A program made the translations under genes and the position numbers. The notes beneath the pieces were generated by a model. That model saw only the letters and a list, made by a program, of their open reading frames with translations. It had not been told where the DNA came from and made no database searches. From assembly GCF_901709675.1 (NCBI RefSeq), contig NC_051099.1, positions 4,340,001 through 4,404,000 of the forward strand: a DNA stretch of 64,000 nucleotides, given 5' to 3'. Source of the stretch: Syngnathus acus. Taxonomy: Eukaryota; Chordata; Actinopteri; Syngnathiformes; Syngnathidae. Shown piece after piece: positions 37,369-49,249 of the stretch (positions are counted from its first letter, which is position 1; each line of letters opens with the position of its first letter).

Positions 37369-38756
37369 ATGGTGGTGATGAAGATGAAGTTCCCCTTTGA
37401 GAAAAGGGTGAAGCTTGCCCAGGGATTGTGGCTCCTGTCCTGGTGTGCCACAGTAGCCGGGGCGGTCACGTTCGCCCTCGGGTGCGTTCTCAAGACAGAG
37501 CTACGAAGGAGGGCAGAGGTACAGTTTATTATTTCTAAGCTTTTGACTTGATGGTTTAAAAAAAAAAAAAAAAATTATTGAAATCTGGAGACCTCCAGTT
37601 CAATACACTTGGGCCCACTTGACTCATTTGATCAACCAAATCCTGAACATCTTCCAGAAATATGGACAAAAAAATAATCTGGTTTTATTTATGCTTAACA
37701 TTACTTTTGACATATTTTCATTCCATTTTATGTGACTCTCCTGCAGGTCATGGATAATGCCGACATACATATCGTGCCCAACACCCTCATGATAGTTGGT
37801 CTGGCCTCCTTGGGCATCAACTACTTTGCATCGAAGATCTGCCAGGATGCCTTGGATGCTGGCAGATTTCCTCGCTGGAAGACCTTTTTGAAGCCCTACT
37901 TTGCCGTTTCTTGTTTCTTCACTGTGCTCATGCTGCTAGCGATCATCATGAGCTATGCCATGAAGGGCAATCTGGAGTCTTCTCTGAAGGTCGGCCTGAG
38001 AAACGGCATCCGCTTTTATAAAGACACAGACACCCCCGGACGTTGTTTCCAGAAGCAGAACATCGATCGCTTGCAGATGGACTTTCAATGTTGCGGAAAT
38101 AACGATCATAGGGATTGGTTTGAGGTTCAGTGGATCAGCAATCGCTACCTTGATTTCAACTCCAACGAAGTAAAAGTGTAAGTCCTGTTTGCTAGACATT
38201 AGACAACAAATGAATTTTTGTAAACAATCCTATTTTTTTCAGCCGCGTCAAGAGCAACGTCGACGGCCGATACTTGGTAGACGGAGTCCCGTTCAGTTGC
38301 TGTAATCCTAGTTCTCCTCGACCATGCATCCAATATCATCTTACCAACAATTCAGCTCATTATAATTACGAGTACGAGACAGAGGAGCTCAACATCTACC
38401 TGCGAGGCTGCAGGGAGGCCCTGCTCAACTACTTCATGGGTCTGATGAACACCATTGGGGCTGGAGTCCTCTCAGTCTTCCTCTTACAGGTGCACATTGC
38501 AAAAATGTTTTTTTGTTATTCCTGAATAACACCACCTCCTCATTTCCAGGGTTCCGTGCTGGTGAGTTTGCGCTTCCTGCAGACCTCCATGGAGGCAGTA
38601 GCAGGGGAGGAGAACACGGAGATTGAGACAGAAGGATACTTACTGGAGAAGGGAGTGAAAGATACCTTCATGGAGTACTTTGACCCTGTGCTCAAGTTCC
38701 TGTTGCTTAAAAACCAGGTACAGGAAGGCACTCCTGAAGGCACAGTAACCGCCTAA
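37369..38756 (+). CDS. rom1: ROM1/peripherin-2 family photoreceptor tetraspanin
   Basis: Four exons give 344 residues: 37369-37518, 37747-38177, 38243-38489 and 38550-38756. The start atg has a strong accATGg context. Four hydrophobic segments are present (about 18-42, 60-80, 100-122, 265-285). The large extracellular loop holds the family signatures [35 protein letters not shown] and SPRPC. The DTPGRC cysteine corresponds to the one used for intermolecular disulfides. PRPH2 and ROM1 assemble in rod and cone outer-segment disc rims. I prefer rom1 because of [10 protein letters not shown], the divergent C-terminus with [13 protein letters not shown], and 11q12-13 synteny; a prph2 paralogue is the alternative. 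The intron after codon 50 is unusual: PRPH2 is continuous there. The junction reads EVKV where human PRPH2 has EVKD. Confidence 0.88.
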
Positions 38757-39362
38757 ACACAAAAGTCGGACATGTAAATTTTTTTTTTTCTTTTGCCTGT
38801 CACTTTAAGTACCTGGTATAGATAGATCAACAAAGATACATTATTTATTGTGAATAGATATTTTACAAAGCAATTATATGAAATTGGAAGTTTTATGACA
38901 TATGTGCCACAACACAGTGGTTAGGAGTCATTACAATGAAAAACAGAAGAATTGCAGTATTTGTAGGACAGATTCTTGGGCTCAAAACATTTGTATGTAG
39001 TATTTATTCTTGTTTTTACTTTGATAGATATAATTACATTTCATTGAAATTTCATTTTGTATGTCCATTTTTAATTATCATGCATATCACCCACCATTAG
39101 ATAATGCATTTTCTTATTCTGTTTGGCTCCTGTAATGGAGAACAATTGGCTCCTGTAATGGAGAACAATTGGATTAAGAAAACCGATTAAACTACTTCAG
39201 TGATGCACTGAAAGCCATTAAGAGTGTCCTCTAATTTGACACCTCAGTTAACCCCGTTAATCTCCTTCGTTAATACTAAACCTGCTGCCCTTGCAGTCTC
39301 ATATTGTAGCAGCATTGCAAAACTAATTCATTTTAATGTATATGTTGTTGTATAACATTGTA

Positions 39363-39368
39363 AATAAA
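39363..39368 (+). terminator. Candidate rom1 polyadenylation signal
   Basis: An aataaa about 600 bases after the rom1 stop, followed by further AT-rich sequence. It is the clearest + strand signal before the frmd8 promoter. Confidence 0.4.
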
Positions 39369-39547
39369 ATAATAATGAAACAAATCAAAGTGAGTATGCA
39401 CTATGTAATGGGACTCATTGGGCTTTCATTAAACACTTAAGTCAGTTCATTCCTTCTCTGAAATCCTTTTACAGTGTAATCTATTGGAGACAGTGGATAG
39501 CAATTTTATTAAAAAGGCTTTTATAAAACCTGGGTGACTGTTCTGAC

Positions 39548-39574
39548 ATTATTATTATTATTATTATTATTATT
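39548..39574. repeat. (ATT)n microsatellite
   Basis: Nine perfect att trinucleotides in the rom1-frmd8 spacer. Confidence 0.95.
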
Positions 39575-39783
39575 CAACACTCACTGCACACTTTTTTTTT
39601 CGCTGACCTACTTTCCGTCGTTCCGTGGTGTGCAACGGAATCATTAAGATAAATAAAAAATAAAAAATTATGTATATTTATTCTATTGGTTTTTTTTATT
39701 AGTTTTGTGCATCTTTTCACTTTGACCTGGTCTACTTCAAGAACTATATCAGCTTACTTTATGTCTGCATAATTATAGCTGCA

Positions 39784-39828
39784 GTGACGTAAATCATGTG
39801 ACGCAATGACGTCACTGCCACCCGGAAA
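39784..39828 (+). promoter_or_regulatory. CRE and ETS sites of the frmd8 promoter
   Basis: A half-type tgacgtaa at 39785, a full palindromic CRE tgacgtca at 39807-39814 and an ETS core cccggaaa at 39821-39828 are clustered about 380 bases before the 5' UTR donor at 40206 (gacag|gtaggt). CRE plus ETS clusters mark TATA-less promoters of widely expressed genes. Binding is inferred, not shown. Confidence 0.55.
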
Positions 39829-40784
39829 TACTCTCGACTCTATTTTGGAGTCGTCATTTCTGAACCAGTTTTGTAGACGTTTGATTCATTATATTAAGAC
39901 GCAGTTTATTACTTTTATTTTCGGTTATGTTGTAACCTGTTTGTTTATATCCACTTTTACACACGAGCGTTTCTATTTTTTTTTAGAGGGTGACCATAGA
40001 ATATTCCAGTATTTGAACGAAGCTGTCACGCCCAGGAGAGAACCGTTCAGAATGTCCGATTCGTTCGCCATTCTTACACTCCGGAAAGCTCGTTAGCGAG
40101 GCACTAATCAATGATATATCAAAACAAATTGTAGACAAACGTGTCTAATGAATTAACTTCTTGACCAAAGACGACAGAGCAGTGGAGCAACACCCAAATT
40201 GACAGGTAGGTCGATCACTACCGAAATGTTAATTGTTCTATAGTAGTTTGGATGGTATGCTAACTCAAAAGTAAGTCATCATGAACGCTAATAGTTTGGA
40301 ATTTAAAAAATAAACAAATCTATGGCCTGACTGTTGAATGAATACATGAAAATGTTTTGTGGTACACTGGCACCATCTTTACAATTTCGTGAATCTGAAT
40401 ACCTCATCTTTGAACAATTGCGTAACCTTGTATTCGGTTCCCATTGTTTATCTCGCTAGTTCTTGTTGCCGGACTTGCTAATACTTAGCACAAGTTTGGG
40501 TTGCTGGGAGCGTTATAGCGATGAACTAAGTCCTGTGGAATCCCTTGTTGATGGGCAGACGAAGAGTGACACATTGAGAATAAACGATATTACCCCGTCA
40601 ACAAGTTATCTTTACTCAACTGGGGTTAGGGTCGTTTTGGTTGTTATTTTTAATTAGCATTGGGCTTATTAAGGAGGGAGACACTTTTTTATTTTTTTTG
40701 CTGAAAGGGGATCAAAAACTTTGAAAATCATGATATGCACATATGAATGTAACTCAAGACATCTCTTTGTGTTTCAGATTTGAA

Positions 40785-43196
40785 ATGGAAGGAGATGTGT
40801 GTAGCTTCCCCCCAAACTCTTCAGATGACCACTCACAAAGAGGAAGTGTTGCTTCTTCTGCCACACTGTCCCACTGTATGAGTCATCATGTGACATATTC
40901 ATCAGAGAATGTTTTTGTGGATCTTTTGTTTATACTTTAACTTTGTTTTCCTCCTAGCTCAAGATGTGCTCATATACTTGTTCGGTGACAGCGCCGTGCA
41001 TTTATCAATAGAAGGGCTTGGCAGTGCCACTGTGCAGGAGTTGGGCCGAACTGTCCGAGAGGCTCTTCATGTTCCTGAGTCTGCGCAGGATGCCTTTGCC
41101 TTCTGGCTGTCTTCTCCGCTACTTGGTAAAAAAATAAAATAAATAACATAAATTCGATCATTGACTTTTTATTTATTTTTTTTGCATTGGAAGACAATAC
41201 ACAGAAGTGTTCCAAATACAGATGCATCAGATGTTGTGCTTTGTTTTTTCCCCAACAGAGGTGCAGTTAAAAGCAAGGCACCAACCTTACAAGGTGTGTC
41301 GCCAATGGCAAGACTTGCTGTATCGCTTTACGGAAGCCTCGGAGGAAGACATTTCACAAGGTGAATGTTTCAATCACTACTTTTTTTTTTTTTTTTTCGT
41401 TTTGTGTTAGATGCGGATATTTTGTTTTTATTTGAATGTTAAAATTAGTTATATTTTGTCAAACTTGACATGTTTTTGAATAAAAGTGCTTTACAGAACA
41501 ACTATGGACACACTGTTTTTAAAAGTGGAATGCATTTCTGAATTTCTGCAGCATGCACTCAAATATTACTCTCTTTTGTTTTCCTCAGATGAGCCCTGCC
41601 TCCAATACCGTCGTAACGTGTTTTATCCCAAATCTAAAGAGCTGCAGGTACTTTATCCTGGGGAAAAGCATGAATAAAGGATTCTTTTTTTTTTTTTAAA
41701 GCACTGAGTACAGGTCCACAAATTGTTTGCTTTACCGTCGCTTAGTTTGATGTTGCCTGAATCATAATGATTTTCAGATAGAAGATGAGGGAGTGCTACG
41801 ACTTTTATATGAAGAGGCCAAGAGCAATATCATCACTGGACGATACCCCTGCGATCCTGAACACTGGGCCTCTCTTGGAGGCTTGTCTCTTGCTCTTAAT
41901 GAGGGGACGGGCTTGGACAGGCAAAAATTGACCACCACTATACGGTAAGTAAAGGCAAATTCAGATCAATGAATGGGATGACAGTTATGCAGTCCAATCT
42001 GTTGTCATTGATGCTGAGTTGGTGCACACACAGGGAGAAGAAGCTGTCTTCTTTCCTACCGGCACACGTGGCCACGGGGGGTGGAGGTTTATTCTCCACA
42101 TTGAGAGGCAAGTCAAGCCGTCAGGCAGGTTTGGAGCAGAATCTCTTGGAGGAGTACAGAAAGATCAATATATCTGGAGACTCTCAGCAGGACTCAGAGC
42201 TTCTCCAGCTGTATCTCAGAACATGTCACTCTCTTCCTTATTATGGGTAAGAGATCTTCTAATTACTAAAAAAATAAATCAAATAAATTGCGGACAACAT
42301 TATGACTTGTTCAAACAGGTGTGCATTTTTTGATGGGGAGATTGACAAACCCGCCCAAGGGATCCTTCAGAGAGTGAAACGCAAAGCTGTCAATGTTGGT
42401 ATCTCGCTGGAGGGAGTTTACGTGATGGACGTCAAGGAGAAGGTGGCTGCTCTTTGTTTGTGGGCTTTGTGAAATGCATCAAAGGCAGTCGAACTGTCAG
42501 AATTGATTATTCTCACAATTAATCAAATAACTTATTTTGCTGCAGCACGTGCTTCTCGGCCTGCGGTTCAATGAACTTTCCTGGGACCACAGCTACCCTG
42601 AGGGGGAAGGCGATTCGCACATCCTCTGGCTGGAGTTTGATGGCGACGAAGATGGCACTCCCGTCAACAAATTGCTGAAGATTTACTCCAAACAAGTGAG
42701 TATATTGTCTTCTGGAATTGTCAGTTAAGCTCCAGATTAACTAACTATATGTTACGCGTCTCTGTTGGTCAGGCAGAGCTCATGAGTGGCTTCATTGAGT
42801 TTTGCATGGAGCTCAGGTCAGTGTCTGAGGGAGGGGCCGCAGCAGAAACAGATGGCGATGCAAGTCTATCACAACAAGCCTCTGGAAAAGATGACAGCAA
42901 GCATGAACGCGGGGGACGGCGTGGAATGTTGCGCCGGCAAAGTAGCGTCGTATGCAGCCGGGTCCATTCGCTCAATACCATAAACTACGTCGATAATGGT
43001 GAGTTTGCCCTCTTTGTTGATTACAATGCAAAGGACGGTTAACATTAAATAACATTTTTGACCAAACTTTTTTTTGTTTTTAGGAAAAGAAATCAAATGC
43101 TTAAAGCCAAGAAGAGCTGCATCGTTTTTCGCACGCCAGACATCTGGAGCCACATACTCCTCTGTGCAAGTGACAGAGAGCCTGGAGCAGGGTTAA
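40785..43196 (+). CDS. frmd8: FRMD8 (iTAP), FERM domain-containing protein 8
   Basis: Ten coding exons give 470 residues (human about 464): 40785-40875, 40958-41125, 41259-41360, 41589-41647, 41778-41944, 42034-42246, 42319-42442, 42546-42695, 42773-42998 and 43084-43196. A 5' UTR exon ends at 40205. After a Ser-rich start, the FERM region begins with [19 protein letters not shown] and carries [26 protein letters not shown], the [17 protein letters not shown] motif and a PH-like F3 lobe ([20 protein letters not shown]). The C-terminal tail has [22 protein letters not shown]8 binds the cytoplasmic tail of iRhoms and keeps the iRhom/ADAM17 sheddase complex at the cell surface. It is related to KRIT1-type FERM proteins. 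All junctions keep phase; no breaks are seen. Confidence 0.93.
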
Positions 43197-44666
43197 GTCA
43201 CCACCTCCAGCTCTGCCGCCCGCCTTTGGGCAAAGACCAAAACAAAACATTTAAAGGAGACTGGGGATTGACACAAAAACTCCTGAACATATGTCGGACC
43301 AAGTGAGGGATCTTATTTTGACCATATTTATCCTCTGACATTGTGTATATTTTGCAGGTATGTTAATGTGAACACCAAGTGATTTTGTTAGTTGATATGC
43401 CTCAAAGGGTCACAAAGTGTAGTTGGCATCAAATGCAAATAACATGAGAAAATGGTTGGTACTGATAACTGTCGCAAAAACCTTTTGACTGTTCTGCAGT
43501 GCTCATGGGCAAAATCCAAAAAGCCACTCTTCAGCATAACAGCTGACTTACCTCTTTTTCCTTTTGCAATCCTTGATAGCCTGAGTGAATCATTACCACA
43601 TCTTGGCCTATTATATGACTACAAGTTTATATCGTATGCTTTAAGGTGTCAGTGCCTTGTACGTTTGAAATGGCACCTTCAGGGTTTTTTTGTCTACAGT
43701 AGGCTATTAGTTTTTGCTGACTTCAGCACCAAGGGGTGAAATAAAAGAATAGGTGACATTTACTTTCATTGCAAAACAAAATGCTGCAACAAGCCGATGG
43801 GAATGTTTCTTCATATGTCAAGGGTCACTGACTTTTGAACATGCTACTAGAAACAGAGCAGAGGCATCTTGCTAAACATCTCACAATTCTAACATCAATT
43901 TCCTTCCTTAACTCCCCATGCAATCAACTCAATATTTGTACACTCATGTTATGTATCCAACTTTTCAGAATCAAAGATGTTATTGCTAACATACTATGCA
44001 TGTCACATTGTAGAATAGGCATTCCAATTCATGTGATCATTTATTATAAGGCTGCACTGTCAATATATTTGTTGATTTTTTTTGTACTGTATATTATATG
44101 TATGTATTTTTATGTTCATGGGTTTATACAAGAGACTGAGGTCACGTTTCCTCTTCAACACTCACTTTCAAGTGCCTTTTTTGTTTGTGTTCTGTTTTTG
44201 TCCAGGTGACTTTAGTGCGCTGAAGCGGTCAGTGGAATTTGGCTATTGTTTGACCAGTGAACTGTGTACTTTCTCAAGTGTTCGCCATATTTAGCAATGC
44301 AAATCAACTTCTTGGTGCTTGTGGAGTTTGAAGTGAAGACTGTTGCAAACATGCTGCTCTGTGTGATCCAGCTCAAGACAATAGAAATGGGCATGTCCAA
44401 CATGAGAAGGGAAGTTTAAACACTTAAGGCCTTTTTCCTTAATATCACTTTTTTATTTGGTCTGTTAAATGCAAAATCTTGCTTCCTTAGATCGAAGTAT
44501 ATCATTTATAAGTGTTGAGTTTGTACTTTATCACATAGTGTGTTAGAGAAAACCTAGACTCACTGACCCTGGATGTATCACCACTGAAACTGCGTTTAAT
44601 ACATATTAAATAATATTCAATTGCCTTTGTATTATTATTTTTCTTATTTTACATTATTGCAAAACA
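43197..44666. other. frmd8 3' UTR and spacer
   Basis: Probable frmd8 3' UTR with an aataaa at 43740-43745. The following 900 bases are AT-rich with no supported exon. Open frames at 43452, 43835 and 44082 show no family motif. Confidence 0.5.
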
Positions 44667-45019
44667 GTCTCGTCTAATTTTGATTATTTGACCAATAAAA
44701 GTTTTTCTTTTCATCTTCTGGACAGATTAATTAGTTATTTGCTTATTTATTTAAAAATAAAATATAGTGCACTAACTACAATGTAAATTACCCGGAAGTA
44801 CAACGTTGTGAGTAAGGAATATTATCATCCCGGTCTCATCTAATTTTGATTATTTGACCAATAAAAGTTTTTCTTTTTCTCTTCTGGACACAGACTAATT
44901 AGTTATTGACGTGTTTATTTATTTAAAAATAAAATATAGTACACTACAGATACACTACAGCATCAATTACGTATTCATTACCCAGAAGTACAACGTTATG
45001 AGTAAGGAAGATTATCATC
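44667..45019. repeat. Tandem duplication upstream of vps51
   Basis: Copy 1 (44667-44832) and copy 2 (44833-45019) share gtctcgtctaattttgatta / gtctcatctaattttgatta, tttgaccaataaaagttttt, tttaaaaataaaatatagt and the end gaagtacaacgtt. Copy 2 carries about 20 extra bases. Copy 1 holds an intact ETS core cccggaagta (44791-44800); copy 2 has cccagaagta (44981-44990). Confidence 0.85.
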
Positions 45020-45075
45020 TCTTGCTAGCAAATACTCTTTGGCAACACAGTGGCCACGCCTTCTAAGCTACGCAA

Positions 45076-45084
45076 GCGGAAGTG
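45076..45084 (+). promoter_or_regulatory. Candidate vps51 promoter ETS site
   Basis: The sequence gcggaagtg lies 150 bases before the vps51 start codon, in the most GC-rich part of the upstream region. Together with the ETS core in the upstream duplication it fits a housekeeping promoter. Confidence 0.45.
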
Positions 45085-45233
45085 CAATGTCGTGTTCAAT
45101 GTAATGTTACGGACGGTTTCTGTGTATGTAAATCGAATTTACAGTATAATTGACAGCTCTTTTGCACCTCGCTTTTTCTCCTCGCAATTTGGACGCTCGT
45201 CTTCTGACTGGTAGTCATTATTATTGCTTGTCA

Positions 45234-48200
45234 ATGAGCCAGCCGCTTATCTCAATGGAAGCGGACGCCTCGGCCTCCGAAGACCCAGGGAGGAAGCGTA
45301 GGGTCCACGGTATGTTGAAGCTCTACTACGGGCTCAATGAAGAAGGAAAGGCGGATGAGAAGCCACAGTCCCTGGATCCCTGTGACATCAACGGGCCGCA
45401 CTTTGACCCAGAGCACTACCTAAACAAGGTGAGAAGAACACTGACCTCATTAAGAAGAGCCACTTCTCTTTTTTTCTTAAACTATTTTCCATCATGTGTT
45501 CCAATTCAGCTTCGACGAGAATGCTCTCTTTCCGAGTTGATGGACCATGAGACCTGCATGGTCAAGCAGATCCGTTCTTTGGATAGTGACATGCAGACGC
45601 TAGTATATGAAAACTACAATAAATTCATATCAGCTACAGGTGAGAGAATTCACTTTCATCCTCAAGTTCTTTATCCAATTCAAAAATATCTTCTCGCCTA
45701 CCTTTCTCAAGATACCATCAGAAAGATGAAGAATGATTTCAAAAAGATGGAGGACGAAATGGACTGTCTGTCTGCAAACATGGCGGCGATCACTGATTTT
45801 AGTGCTCGCATCAGTGGTACCCTTGAAGACCAGCATGCTCAGATTACAAAACTCTCAGGTGACCTAATCTTGGTTTGTAGTCATGGGAAAGGAGAATTTC
45901 GCTTCAAATTTCTTTCAGATGGCCTCTAGATGGCATTGTTGGTTTAAATAAAGGGGGTTAAGAAATTCCAATCGATGGCTCGAGGAGTAAAAAAAAAAAA
46001 AATACACATTTGAACCTTCATTTTCCCATCTCTACTGTTTTGTTGAGTTGCTTCATGTTGTTTTGTTTATGCCTTCCTTAGGGGTCCACACTTTGTTAAG
46101 AAAGTTGCAGTTTCTATTTGAACTGCCCGCCAGGTTAAACAAATGCTTGGAGCTGCAAGCTTACGCTCAAGCAGTGAGCTCCCACCGGCGTGCTCGTTGT
46201 GTGCTGCAGCAATACAGCCACATGCCTTCCTTCAAGGGCATTCAGGATGACTGTCATGCCATCATGGACAAGTTGGCGCAGGAGCTTCGGCAGAAGTTCA
46301 GGTCAGTTTGGTTGATGCTGATGTGACATGGTGGCAGAAGACCAAAGCAGCAGATGTTGTTTTGCTCACAGGGACGGTGGCTCGAGTGCTAAAGACTTAT
46401 CAGAGTGTGTGGAGCTCCTGTTGCAGTTGGATGAGCCAGCAGAAGAGCTGTGTGAAAAGTTCCTGAGCCACGCCGGTTCTCGCCTGGAGTCGGACCTGCA
46501 GGGCCTGGAAGCTGAGATTAAGCCCAGCCCGCCTGCATCAGCAGCAAAAACTGCTTTGGCACGCAAGCCTTCACCTGGCGCCACCGCCGGGTCGCCCAAA
46601 ACAAGCGCTCTTCGTTCTCCCTCCTCCAACACCGACATCCTGGAGTTCATCGACAGAGGCTGCAATGAGTTTGTCAGCAGCTTGTGTTTGGTCATTACAT
46701 CATATCAAGAACTTTTCATCAACCACGCTCAGACGGGCGAGCTAGCATCCAAGAATATTCCTCAGATGGCAAAGAGTAAGCTGCACGCCTTTGTGGATAA
46801 GCTGGCCACTCGCTATTTCTCGCTTGTGGAGCGAAGGATCCAAGAGGAAAAGGGGGTGGCGGATAACTCCCTCTTGGTCCATGCCCTCGACCGATTCCAT
46901 CGCAGACTCCAAGCTGTGGCCAAGCTGCTGCCGGGCTCCTCGGTGCCCAACCAAGGCACCGAGATTGTGATCCGCGCAGCGACCGAGCGAGTCAAGCAGT
47001 ACCTGGCTGCGCTCCAGAACTTCTACATGGACAGCTTGACGGACGTGAGGCAGGCCCTGGCGACGCCTCGCCTCTCGCTGGCCGCTCCGGGGGCCGGCTC
47101 TCATCTCGGCGGCCCGGCTTCTGGCAGAGATGGCGCAAGCAGCCTCCCGGACCTGCTGTCCTCCCTGTCAGCTTCCATCTTAAATCAGATCAAGTCTGTG
47201 TTGGCGTCTGTGCATCTGTTCACAGCCAAGAACATCACGTTCTCCAACAAGCCGTACTTTAAGGTCAAAAAATGTCTCAAACTAGTTGAAGAACATTCTG
47301 ATGGTGATTGTTTCTCATGCTTTTATATCTTCTCGCAGGGGGAATTTTGCTACCAAGGCGTCCGCGAGAGCCTGATTGTGAGTTTCATCAAGTTTGTATG
47401 CCAGTCCTCTCGTCAGTTTTGCGAGAGCGCAGGAGACAAAGGAGGCTCCACCCCGCCAGCCCTCCTGTTGCTCCTTTCCCGACTCTGCTTAGACTACGAA
47501 ACCTCCACAATCTCTTACATCCTCACTCTTACTGATGAACAATTCCTGGCGCAGGTAGTAGCTGTCTGTTGAATGGTTTTTAATTGAACTCAACTTTGAG
47601 CCAAATGTTTCCTTTCGCGTACATTTTCAGCACCACAGTCCGGTAACGGCAGTCACTGCTCTATGCGCGGAAGCCAGGGAGGCAGCACAGAAACTACTCA
47701 ACCATTACGTGAAGGTAGTACCTCGTGCTACTTGGGGAAGCGGATGACTTCATGCATCCAGTTTGTGTTCATATTTGCAGGTCCAAGGCCTTATTATTTC
47801 CCAGATGCTTCGAAAGAGCGTTGAAACACGAGACTGGGTCAACACGATCGAACCCCGAAATGTGCGTGCGGTGATGAAGAGAGTTGTCGAGGACACCACC
47901 TCCATTGACGTGCAGGTGACATATATGGCCTTGAAAGGACATTTAATGTTCATGCAGACCTCTTCCAGCTGATATTTTGTCTTAGGTGGGGCTTCTGTAT
48001 GAGGAAGGTGTGAGGAAAGCGCACAGTAGTGACTCCAGCAAAAGGACGTTCTCGGTCTACAGCAGCTCAAGGCAGCAAACTCGCTATGCCGCAAGCTACA
48101 CACCAAGGTTTGAATTTCTTTTTGATGATGATGGAATATTGATGACTTTTTACTTTCTCTTGCTTTGTGAGAGCTTTAACTCTGAGCAATCATTAAATGT

Positions 48201-48892
48201 AAAGACTCCAAGGAATTGACGCCCCTTCAAAATTTTAATTGCCCTTATTAATAGTTTAATTTGTGAATGTACACTACAATGTTCCCCAAAAAAGTTTAGT
48301 ATCATTTGAAACAAATCTTAAAACATTACTTTTGATGAGGGTCGTAAATGTTTTTTTTTTTTTTTTTTAATTATAAGTGCATATGTACATGCACCCATGG
48401 CCAAAACGCCTTTGTAAGTTTTTTTTTAATGTTTCTGTTTGACTCTCTGCAGCGCTCCCATGGACACCAATCTGTTGAGCAACATACACAAGCTGTTTTC
48501 TGAGCGCATTGACATCTTCAGCTCAGTGGAGTTTAATAAGGCAAGTGCTCTTTTTTTTTTTTATTGTGTACTGACTTGCAAATATACACACACAGTCAGT
48601 CACTCAAACACTCATTCTTCCTCCGTTGCAGGTCTCAGTCATGACGGGAATCATCAAAATCAGCTTAAAGACATTCCTGGAGTGCGTCCGGTTGCGTACT
48701 TTCGGACGCTACGGGCTGCAGCAAATCCAGGTCGACTGTCACTACCTGCAGATGTACTTGTGGCGTTTTGTGTCTGACGAAAACCTCGTACATTTCCTGC
48801 TGGATGAGATAGTCGGAAGCTCTGCCCACCGCTGCCTGGATCCTGCTCCGATGGAGCAGAGCGTCATTGAAGTTATCTGTGAACGAGGTTAA
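45234..48892 (+). CDS. vps51: VPS51, GARP/EARP complex subunit
   Basis: Eleven coding exons give 829 residues (human about 782): 45234-45428, 45510-45639, 45712-45858, 46082-46301, 46372-47263, 47339-47554, 47631-47714, 47781-47915, 47986-48107, 48453-48540 and 48632-48892. The second Met (45255) is an alternative start. The N-terminus carries MLKLYYGL and the Vps51-type helical module ([30 protein letters not shown]), followed by long helical bundles. VPS51 links with VPS52/53 and VPS54 in GARP, or VPS50 in EARP, to tether endosome-derived vesicles at the trans-Golgi and recycling endosomes; it binds syntaxin 6. The intron after 48540 starts gcaagt, a GC-AG intron. The exon at 46372-47263 is large and contains a Pro/Ala/Ser-rich insert. 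Confidence 0.95.
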
Positions 48893-49249
48893 AAGCTTAA
48901 AGCTTAACTTAACCACAGCATTAACACCACTACTGGATATTATCAAACACTGGAATTTTACTGTTTTGTTGAGTGTTCTGCTAAATGTTGCTTGTAGCAT
49001 GAAAACATTCATTAGGCATTCATAGCATATCAGTGTGTTCATACAGTAAAAAAGTCTTGATTAGACAAATGTACATAATAAAAATATGAATAAAATGATT
49101 ATCCCCTCAATCATTGTCTGCGGTATGGTCAAAGATTTGTTTATATTATCACAAACCATGAAGCTTTCAAGAAAGGTTTGAAAGTGTTGCACAAATGCTG
49201 AACATCAACCCAAGTCATAAACCATTCAGCCATTCACTCTCAGTTAAAC
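48893..49249. other. vps51 3' UTR
   Basis: Short AT-rich 3' region with aataaa at 49089-49094, running up to the first MITE of the satellite block. Nothing else is seen. Confidence 0.6.
49089..49094 (+). terminator. Candidate vps51 polyadenylation signal
   Basis: An aataaa hexamer about 200 bases after the stop codon and the last + strand signal before the tandem array. Confidence 0.55.

Larger units (their letters stand above)
38757..39780. other. rom1 3' UTR and spacer
   Basis: AT-rich DNA with aataaa at 39363-39368, a 24-base tandem duplication (core tcctgtaatggagaac) at 39125-39172, and an (ATT)n repeat at 39548-39574. No coding signal is seen. Confidence 0.6.

Noticed and set aside
37369-38756. 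prph2 as the identity of the tetraspanin
   Set aside because: It is not fully excluded. Synteny and the divergent C-terminus favour rom1; a gene tree would settle it.
39806-40096. 96-codon open frame as a separate gene
   Set aside because: It lies in the CRE/ETS promoter and 5' UTR of frmd8 with no family motif. I kept it only as a possible uORF.
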